Source: Microbispora hainanensis (lineage in GTDB: Bacteria > Actinomycetota > Actinomycetes > Streptosporangiales > Streptosporangiaceae). From it: 64,000 nucleotides of DNA. A program made the translations under genes and the position numbers. The stretch lies in contig NZ_VIRM01000029.1 in NCBI RefSeq assembly GCF_006874475.1, positions 1 through 64,000 of the forward strand, read 5' to 3'. This document shows, one piece after another, positions 57,838 to 64,000 of the stretch. The notes below the pieces were generated by a model. The model did not search any database, was not told the origin of the DNA, and worked only from the letters and a program-made list of their open reading frames with translations. Numbering within the stretch: position 1 is the stretch's first letter; each line of letters begins with the position of its first letter.

Positions 57838-59312
57838 CTACCAGGGTGGTGATCGCCGGCTACGGCATGGCCGGCGCCCGGCTGGCGGAGGAGATCCGCC
57901 GCCGTGATCCGGCGGGAGAGCGCGTCGCGATCGTCGCGATCGGCGACGAGCCGCACCTGCCGTACAACCGGGTCCTGCTGTCGAACGTGCTGGCGGGCGC
58001 GATGTCCGCCGCGTCGGTGCGGCTGCAGGAGGAGGGCTGGGCCGCCGCGCACGGCGTCGAGGTGCACCGGGGCCGCGAGGTCGTCTCGCTCGACCGCGCC
58101 GGGCGCGGCGTCACGCTGGACGACGGCACGCGGGTCGGCTACGACGTGCTCGTGCTGGCGACCGGCGCGCGTGCGTGGGTGCCGCCCGTGGAAGGGCTGA
58201 CCGGCGACGACGGCGGGCTCGCCCCCGGCGTGGCGACGTTCCGCACGCTGGACGACTGCGCCGCGATCACGGCCGGAACGCGCGGCGGCGTGCGGGTGGC
58301 CGTGCTCGGCGGCGGCCTGCTCGGCCTGGAGGCGGCGCGGGGCCTGGCGGAGCGCGGCAACGCGGTCACCGTCGTCCATCCGCGCCGCCACCTGATGGAG
58401 CGCCAGCTCGACGACGGCGCGGGCGAGGTGCTCGCCCAGGTCCTGCGCGGCCTCGGCGTGCGGGTGCTGGTGAACTCGCGCGCGGCCCGCTACCTGCCCG
58501 GCGACGGGCTGAAGCTGGACGACGGCCGGCTGGTCGAGGCCGACCTCGTCGTCGTGGCGGCGGGGGTGCGTCCGCAGACGGCGCAGGCGTCGGCCGCCGG
58601 GCTCGCCGTCGACGGCGGCGTGCTGGTGGACGACGACCTGCGCACGAACGACCCGCTGATCCACGCCATCGGCGACTGCGCCCGGCATCCCGGCACGGTC
58701 ACCGGCCTGGTGCAGCCCGCCTGGGAGCAGGCCGCCGCGCTGGCCGCGCTGCTCACCGGCACCCGCTCGCCCTACCGCGGCACGAAGGTGGTGACCCGGC
58801 TCAAGGCGAACGGGGTGGACCTGGCCGCGCTCGGCGACGTGCACGCCGGGCCGGACGACCCGCGCGCCGAGGTGCTGTGGCTCAGCGAGCCGGCCCGGGG
58901 CCGCTACGCGAAGCTCGTCGTCCGCGACGAGCGGGTCGCGGGAGCCATCGCGCTCGGCGTGCCCGACGCCGCCGCCACGATCACCCAGTTCTACGACCGC
59001 GGCCTGCCCGTGCCGCCCGACCGGCTCGCGCTGCTGCTCGGCCGGGCCATGCCGTACGGCGAGGGCGGGGCGCCCGGCGGCGGCGACGCGGCGGCGCTGC
59101 CGGAGACGAGCGTGGTGTGCCGCTGCAACGCGGTCAGCAAGAACACGCTGGTCGCCGCGTGGCGGTCCGGAGCCCGCGACCTGACCGCCCTCGCCTCGGC
59201 CACCCGGGCGACCACCGGCTGCGGCACCTGCACCGACACCGTGTGCGGCATCGCCCGCTGGCTGGCCCGGGCCGACAAGGAGGAAGCCGCGGGGGTGGCG
59301 CATGCCCGATGA
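57834..59312 (+). CDS. FAD-dependent electron-transfer protein with BFD-like [2Fe-2S] domain (NasB-like)
   Basis: 492 residues. N-terminal FAD motif VVIAGYGMAGARLAEEI, PYNRVLLS, second NAD(P) motif VAVLGGGLLGLEAARGL, and FAD-contact ATGARAWVPP / IHAIGDCARHPG of pyridine nucleotide-disulfide oxidoreductases. The C terminus has a BFD-like Fe-S domain (CRCNAVSKNTL, TTGCGTCTDTVC). This is the layout of NasB and of the N-terminal part of NirB, which pass electrons from NAD(P)H to nitrate reductase. The siroheme domain of NirB is absent. GTG 57834 overlaps the nitrate reductase stop. Confidence 0.87.
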
Positions 59313-59345
59313 GATCCCGGCGACGACGCTGACGAGGAGACCCGC

Positions 59346-60839
59346 ATGAGCGAGACCACGGCGGCCGCCCGGCGCGGCCGCGGCTGGATCGAACACTGGA
59401 ACCCGGAGGACGAGGAGTTCTGGGAGACCACCGGCCGCAGGGTGGCACGGCGCAACCTGATCTTCTCGGTCTTCACCGAGCACCTGGGTTTCGCGATCTG
59501 GGTGCTGTGGTCGGTGGTGGTGCTGAGCCTGCCCGCCGCCGGGCTGCCGATGAGCGTGTCGGAGTCGTTCTGGCTCGTCTCCGCGCCCAACCTGGTCGGC
59601 GCGGCGATCCGGATCCCGTACACGTTCGCGGTGCCGCGCTTCGGCGGCCGGTTGTGGACGGTGATGTCGGCGGCGCTGCTGCTGGTGCCGTCATCGCTGC
59701 TGGCGTTCGTCGTGCCGAGCGGGTGGCTGGCCGCGCAGGACCACGACACGACGTTCTGGATCCTGCTCGCCTGCGCCGCCGTGGCGGGCGTCGGCGGCGG
59801 CAACTTCTCCTCCTCGATGGCGAACATCTCGTTCTTCTATCCGGAGCGGCGCAAGGGCTTCGCGCTCGGCCTCAACGCGGCCGGCGGCAACCTCGGCGTC
59901 GCCGTCGTCCAGCTCCTGGTGCCGCTGGTGGTCGTCGCCGGCGTGCCCGTGGCGGCGTCGGGCACACAGGTCCACCTCGCGTACGCCGGGCTCATCTGGA
60001 TGCCGTTCATCGTGATCGCCGCGCTCGGCGCCTGGCTGTTCATGGACAGCCTGGCCGAGGCCAAGGCCGACCCCCGGTCGTACGCCTCGGCGCTGCGGCA
60101 CGGGCAGACCTGGGTCGTGTCGCTGCTCTACATCGGCACGTTCGGCTCGTTCATCGGGTTCTCCTTCGCGCTGCCGCTGGTGATCAGGACGACGTTCCCG
60201 GAGTTCCTGGCCCAGCATCCGTTCATCCGCGACTACCTCGCCGGGCTGGGCTTCGTCGGGGCGCTGGTCGGCTCCGTCGCCCGTCCGCTCGGGGGCCGGC
60301 TGTCCGACCGGTGCGGCGGGGCCCGGGTCACGCTGGCCGTCTTCGCCGGGATGGTGGCGGCGACGGTCGCGGCGGCGGGCGGGGTGATCCGTCACGACTT
60401 CGGCCTGTTCTTCTGCTCCTACCTGGTCGTCTTCGCCTGCTCCGGGGTGGGCAACGGCTCGACGTACCGGATGATCCCGGTGATCTTCGGCGAGCTGGGG
60501 CGCAGGGAGGCGGCCATGCGCGGTCTCGACCCGGCGCTGACCGCGCCGGACTACAAGCGCAAGGCGGCGGCCGTGATCGGCATCGCCGGGGCGATCGGCG
60601 CGTTCGGCGGGTTCCTGATCCAGCAGGTGTTCCGCCTGGCGAGCACCGAGGCGGCGAGCGCGATGAAAGGCGTGACCGGCGCCGCGGCGGCCCGCGTCGC
60701 CCAGGAGCACGCGGGCTGGTCGCTGCCCGCCCTGTGGATCTTCGTCGGTTCCTACGTGCTGCTCGCCGGGCTCACGTGGTGGACCTACCTGCGGCGCGGG
60801 CCGAGCCGCGCGCCGAGCTTCGCCTACGCCCGGGTGTGA
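59346..60839 (+). CDS. narK: NarK-family nitrate/nitrite MFS transporter
   Basis: 497 residues, 12 transmembrane segments. The two nitrate-signature loops are present: GVGGGNFSSSMANISFFYPE and CSGVGNGSTYRMIP. The Arg residues that bind nitrate lie in ARRNLIFSVFTEH and KRKAAAVIGIAGA regions. It imports nitrate or exports nitrite. It follows the NasB-like gene by 33 nt, giving a complete nitrate uptake and reduction-to-nitrite set, without a siroheme nitrite reductase in the window. Confidence 0.93.
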   Translation: MSETTAAARRGRGWIEHWNPEDEEFWETTGRRVARRNLIFSVFTEHLGFAIWVLWSVVVLSLPAAGLPMSVSESFWLVSAPNLVGAAIRIPYTFAVPRFGGRLWTVMSAALLLVPSSLLAFVVPSGWLAAQDHDTTFWILLACAAVAGVGGGNFSSSMANISFFYPERRKGFALGLNAAGGNLGVAVVQLLVPLVVVAGVPVAASGTQVHLAYAGLIWMPFIVIAALGAWLFMDSLAEAKADPRSYASALRHGQTWVVSLLYIGTFGSFIGFSFALPLVIRTTFPEFLAQHPFIRDYLAGLGFVGALVGSVARPLGGRLSDRCGGARVTLAVFAGMVAATVAAAGGVIRHDFGLFFCSYLVVFACSGVGNGSTYRMIPVIFGELGRREAAMRGLDPALTAPDYKRKAAAVIGIAGAIGAFGGFLIQQVFRLASTEAASAMKGVTGAAAARVAQEHAGWSLPALWIFVGSYVLLAGLTWWTYLRRGPSRAPSFAYARV

Positions 60840-60997
60840 ATTTTCGTAGCACCCCGGCGTAACCAAAGTTGTAGGCCGTCTGCCTCTTACGTCATCCGGC
60901 CTGGTCATTAGGGTGCGCGGCCGTTGTGGCGGCCATACGCGCGTGCCAGCGTGCTGGTCAGAGGGCCCGCGAAACGGTTCACCCGGGAGGGATTTCG

Positions 60998-61093
60998 ATG
61001 GCACGTCGCATTCAAGTCGGCAAGCCGGCCAGGAAGCCCCAGTCGAACGCGCCCGACCTGCGCACCCCGTCGGGCCGCCGGCTGCCCTACTGA
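60998..61093 (+). CDS. 31-residue peptide ORF, candidate precursor or leader peptide
   Basis: ATG 60998 is preceded by GGGAGGG with 6-7 nt spacing, among the best RBS sites in the window. The 31-residue product starts MARRIQVGKPARKPQSNAP and ends SGRRLPY, so it is basic, Pro/Arg-rich, and has a C-terminal Tyr. It lies 47 nt before an ATP-grasp ligase gene. In pheganomycin an ATP-grasp enzyme joins a nonproteinogenic amino acid to a ribosomal peptide, so a substrate role is an attractive idea. A translational leader for the ligase gene is the main alternative. Confidence 0.5.
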   Translation: MARRIQVGKPARKPQSNAPDLRTPSGRRLPY

Positions 61094-61140
61094 CCTATCC
61101 GCTGAACACCCGCGTCCAGGAGAAAGAAGGGAGGGACCCG

Positions 61141-62376
61141 GTGAGCGACCTCGTCATGGTCATGCCCTACCGGGCGTTCGTCATCAAGGCCCGTGAGGAG
61201 GGGCACCGGATCTGCGCGGTCTGGGATCCCACCCTGCAGACGCCGGACTATCTGGCCGGCATCGCCGACCTGGCCGACGCCTTCGTGCTGACGGACTTCT
61301 CCGACCCCGTCGCGTTCGACCGGACCGTACGGCAGGCGGTGCGCGACTTCGACCCCGATTTCGTCTACCACATCGGCGCCGAGGAGAGCATGCTCGCGAC
61401 CTACCGCATCGCGGAGGAACTCGGCAAGGCGGTCAACCCCGCGCGCTCGATCGAGCTGCTCAACGACAAGCTGCGGCTCCGGCGGCTGCTCGCCGAGCAC
61501 GACCTGTCGCCGGTGCGCTTCGCCCACGCGGCGCGCTGGCAGGACGTGCCCGCCCTGCTCGACGGCTTCGAGCTGCCCATGGTGGTCAAGCCGACGGAGC
61601 TGGCCGGCAGCCGGGGCGTCTACCTGCTGCGCGAGCCCGGCCAGGTCGCCGAATGGGGCGCGCTGCTCGACTCGTACGGCTACGCCGGGCCGGTGCTGGT
61701 GGAGGAGTATCTGCGCGGTCCCGAATACAGCGTGGAGTCGCTCAGCGACCACGGCCGCCACCAGGTGGTGGGCGTCACCCGCAAGGTGCTCGGCCCGCCG
61801 CCGCTGTTCGTGGAGGCCGGGCACGTGCACCCCGCGCCGGCCGGGCCGGACACCGAGGCGATGGCCGAGCTGACGATCGAGATGCTGCGGCTGACCGGCT
61901 ACCAGACCGGCCCGGCCCACACCGAGATCATCTGGACCGCGGCCGGTCCCCGGATCGTCGAGTCGCAGGCGCGGCTCGGCGGCGACCAGATCCCGCGCCT
62001 GGTGCAGCTCGCCACCGGGCTCGACATCGAGCGGGCCGTGTTCCGGATCCTCGACGGAAGGGCGCCGGGCACGGTGGAGCGCCGTGCGGTCGCCCACATC
62101 TCCTACTTCAGCCTGACCCCCGGCGAGGTCCGCGCCGTCTCCGGGGTGGAGGAGGCCAGGGCGCTCGACTACGTCGACATGCTGGAGTTCCCGTTCCGGC
62201 CGGGTGACCGGATCCCGGAGACGGTGGACTGGCGCACCCGGCACGGCTTCGTCGTCGTGACCGGGGAGACCGAGGAGCAGGCCGTCGCGCGGGCGCGGCA
62301 CGTCCACTCGCTCGTCCGGGCCGAGGCGGGCGAGCCGGTCGGGGCCGTCGCGGCCGGAGCGGGCGTGACGTCGTGA
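61141..62376 (+). CDS. ATP-grasp ligase (second copy in cluster)
   Basis: 411 residues. Pre-ATP-grasp lobe (VMPYRAFVIKAREEGHRICAV), ATP-binding LPMVVKPTELAGSRGVYLL, VLVEEYLRGPEYSVES, the metal motif IVESQARLGGDQIPRLV. It is the BacD/peptide ligase type. GTG 61141 is selected because GGGAGGG lies 6 nt upstream and homology begins with SDLVMVMPYR; the frame extends upstream but contains the 31-codon ORF in another frame. It overlaps the following MFS gene by 4 nt (GTGA), so the two are translationally coupled, as bacD-bacE are in bacilysin clusters. Confidence 0.87.
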   Translation: MSDLVMVMPYRAFVIKAREEGHRICAVWDPTLQTPDYLAGIADLADAFVLTDFSDPVAFDRTVRQAVRDFDPDFVYHIGAEESMLATYRIAEELGKAVNPARSIELLNDKLRLRRLLAEHDLSPVRFAHAARWQDVPALLDGFELPMVVKPTELAGSRGVYLLREPGQVAEWGALLDSYGYAGPVLVEEYLRGPEYSVESLSDHGRHQVVGVTRKVLGPPPLFVEAGHVHPAPAGPDTEAMAELTIEMLRLTGYQTGPAHTEIIWTAAGPRIVESQARLGGDQIPRLVQLATGLDIERAVFRILDGRAPGTVERRAVAHISYFSLTPGEVRAVSGVEEARALDYVDMLEFPFRPGDRIPETVDWRTRHGFVVVTGETEEQAVARARHVHSLVRAEAGEPVGAVAAGAGVTS

Positions 62377-63695
62377 ATCTGGCCGCACTCCACCCGGCAG
62401 TGCTTCATCCCAACCTGCGCATCCGCATCGCGGTCGGCTTCCTGCAGCGCCTGCTCGACTCGATGGTCATGTCGTTCATGGCCATCTATCTCGCCTTCGA
62501 GTACGGCGTGGCGGTCGCGGGCGTGCTGGTCGTGACCGTCATGGTGCTCGGCGTCGTGGGCACGCTGGCGGGCGGGCACATGTCCGACTCCCGCGGGCGG
62601 CGGCGCACGCTGCTGCTCGGCGAGACCGGCGTCTGCCTGACGTTCGCGCTCATGGCCGTCGCCGACTCGCCCTCCTGGCACAGCCCGGCGATCGTCTACT
62701 GCGGCTACCTCGTCAACAAGTTCGCCGCGAGCTTCGCGATGCCGGCGAACGACGCGATGATCCTCGACGTCACGACCCCCGAGAGCCGCAAGCTCGTCTA
62801 CACGATCAACTACTGGTCGATCAACCTCGCGCTGGCCGTCGGCGCGCTGCTCGGCGGCTTCCTCTACAACGGGCACTTCACGCTGCTGCTGGCCCTGGCC
62901 GCCACGGGCACGGTCGCGATCGCCGCGGCCACGTACTTCTTCATCGCGGAGACCAAGCCGGAGGACACCGAGCCGGAGGACAACGAGCCGGAGGACAACG
63001 AGCCGACCGAGCCGGGGGAGAGCGAGCCGCGCGGGTCGATCCTGCGGGACTTCGCCAACGGCTACCGGCTGGTGCTCCAGGATCGCGCCTTCGGCCGGCT
63101 GCTGATCGCCGCCACGCTGTTCATGTCCATCGAGCTGCAACTGATCAACTACATCGGCGTACGGCTGGCCAGCGACCTGCCGGCGCAGAACCTGCTGTCG
63201 ATCGGCTCGTGGTCGATCCGCGTGGACGGCGTGGAGATGCTCGGCATCCTCCGCGCGGAGAACACCGTGCTGGTCGTGGCGCTCGCGCTCGTCGCCCACG
63301 TCGTGCTGCGCCGGGTGCCCGACCGGGTCCGGATGTACGCCGGGGCGGGGCTGTTCACCGCCGGATACATGGTGCTGGCCGTCAGCGACACCGGGTGGGT
63401 GCTGCTCGTGGCCGCGCTGGTGCTCACCGTGGGCGAGCTGATGGACGTGCCGGTGCGGCAGGCGCTGCTCGCCGACATGGTGCCGGCCGCGTCCCGCACC
63501 CGCTACATGGCGGTCTACAACCTCAACATCCGGGTGGCCCTGGTGGTCGCGTCGCTGTGCATCACGGTCGGCTCGGTGCTTCCCCCGTGGGGCATGGCCG
63601 CGCTGTACGGCGTCTTCGGCCTGGTGATCATCTGGCAGTACCACGCGATCCTCACCCCCTCCGCCGCCCGTGCCGAACAACTCGCGCGGGCGTGA
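62373..63695 (+). CDS. MFS transporter, probable product exporter
   Basis: 440 residues, about 12 transmembrane segments. The A-motif between TM2 and TM3 is GGHMSDSRGRRRTLLLGE. A repeated PEDNE-type acidic loop (62955-63014) follows TM6. Linked by a 4-nt overlap to the ATP-grasp ligase, it is probably the export and self-resistance protein of the peptide product, by analogy with BacE. Confidence 0.88.
   Translation: MNLAALHPAVLHPNLRIRIAVGFLQRLLDSMVMSFMAIYLAFEYGVAVAGVLVVTVMVLGVVGTLAGGHMSDSRGRRRTLLLGETGVCLTFALMAVADSPSWHSPAIVYCGYLVNKFAASFAMPANDAMILDVTTPESRKLVYTINYWSINLALAVGALLGGFLYNGHFTLLLALAATGTVAIAAATYFFIAETKPEDTEPEDNEPEDNEPTEPGESEPRGSILRDFANGYRLVLQDRAFGRLLIAATLFMSIELQLINYIGVRLASDLPAQNLLSIGSWSIRVDGVEMLGILRAENTVLVVALALVAHVVLRRVPDRVRMYAGAGLFTAGYMVLAVSDTGWVLLVAALVLTVGELMDVPVRQALLADMVPAASRTRYMAVYNLNIRVALVVASLCITVGSVLPPWGMAALYGVFGLVIIWQYHAILTPSAARAEQLARA
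62955..63014 (+). repeat. 15-bp in-frame repeat in the MFS central loop
   Basis: Units near GAGCCGGAGGACAAC at 62955 (variant), 62970 and 62985, then degenerating, encode an EPEDN-repeat acidic cytoplasmic loop. Confidence 0.8.
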
Positions 63696-63708
63696 CCAGG
63701 GAGACGCC

Positions 63709-64000
63709 ATGAATGTGACCGTGCAAGAGGCCGTGCAGGAGACCCGGCAGGAGACCCGGCGGGAGACCGGCGTGGTGCTGCGGGGCGCGGAGCTGGAGTA
63801 TCGGCGGCACGGCGACTGCTGGGTGAGCCCGGTGGCCGGCCCGCACATCGGCGCGTGGCACTCCACGGTCGAGGCGGTCCGCATCCCCGCGGGCCGCCAA
63901 TGGTCGCCGCCCGGCGCGGCGGCGGCCGAGCAGGTCGCGGTCGTGCTGGCCGGCGCGGGCGTCGGCACCGTGGGCTACGAGATCACCAGGATGCGCGCCG
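63709..64000 (+). CDS. Cupin-like protein, N-terminal part (partial)
   Basis: 97 codons before the right edge. The N terminus has an ETR-rich low-complexity stretch. VEAVRIPAGRQWSPPG and QVAVVLAGAGVGTVGYEI look like the first half of a cupin beta-barrel. The His/Glu metal ligands would lie partly beyond the edge. It starts 13 nt after the MFS stop (RBS GGGAGA). If real, it could be a tailoring enzyme of the cluster, as in BacB-type isomerases. Confidence 0.55.
   Translation, partial: MNVTVQEAVQETRQETRRETGVVLRGAELEYRRHGDCWVSPVAGPHIGAWHSTVEAVRIPAGRQWSPPGAAAAEQVAVVLAGAGVGTVGYEITRMRA

Noticed and set aside
61141-62376. Longer ATP-grasp protein starting near 60913
   Set aside because: The extension has no homology, would run through the 31-codon ORF and lacks an RBS, whereas GTG 61141 has GGGAGGG at good spacing.

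Overview
The window is about 70% GC, with GTG starts, G/C third positions and several overlapping ATGA/GTGA gene junctions. It is chromosomal DNA of a filamentous actinomycete. Gene content and style (lone clpC, mutY, disA-radA, a mycothiol-type DsbA relative, LAL-type LuxR, many one-component regulators) suggest a Streptosporangiaceae-like member of the Streptosporangiales; the family level is an inference. No rRNA, tRNA, CRISPR, phage or IS element was recognised. Repeats are short tandem arrays, several of them in frame inside genes.

Layout. 1-8.6 kb is core genome: the 3' end of clpC, an isolated EboE-like protein, an ECF sigma factor with a membrane partner, mutY, a PPOX gene remnant, a peptidase E-like protein, and the radA-disA pair (DNA repair and c-di-AMP synthesis). 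8.7-31.6 kb is mixed housekeeping and regulation: a fused ArsR-SRPBCC protein with a leaderless-looking promoter and palindromic operator, thioredoxin with MerR, two methyltransferases, an EtfD-like membrane Fe-S oxidoreductase, a GT4 glycosyltransferase pair, a LAL regulator, an RsbU/RsbV-like phosphatase and STAS pair, CsoR, a PIG-V-like mannosyltransferase, gamma carbonic anhydrase, a DivIVA-type coiled coil and a GntR regulator. 31.9-36.6 kb holds kynureninase, an F420-type PPOX enzyme, a PEP-mutase relative, a DsbA-like protein and a LysR regulator.

36.7-41.2 kb is a tight three-gene operon, divergent from LysR: a PF13454-type FAD/NAD(P) oxygenase, a lyase of the fumarase/aspartase superfamily and a nitronate monooxygenase. 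Its shape matches the aspartate-nitrosuccinate (CreE/CreD, FzmM/FzmL) route to nitrous acid. 41.2-47.2 kb holds a quinone oxidoreductase with TetR, a ROK regulator and a large secreted protein with two nearly identical F5/8C domains and a beta-helix body.

47.3-64 kb looks like a biosynthetic gene cluster running off the right edge. A divergent ATP-grasp gene faces a papB-papA-papC cassette (chorismate to p-aminophenylalanine precursor), followed by an ANL-family ligase, a DAHP synthase, a nitrate reductase / FAD electron-transfer protein / NarK set, a 31-residue ORF with a strong ribosome binding site, a second ATP-grasp ligase, an MFS transporter and the start of a cupin-like gene.

Taken together, an aromatic-amine supply, two possible nitrite sources, an ANL ligase (the family that includes the CreM-type diazotases), two amide-forming ATP-grasp enzymes and a tiny ORF point to an uncharacterised pathway. 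It could make a diazotised or nitrogen-modified p-aminophenylalanine peptide, possibly with a ribosomal part. That reading is a hypothesis; the individual enzyme families are well supported.
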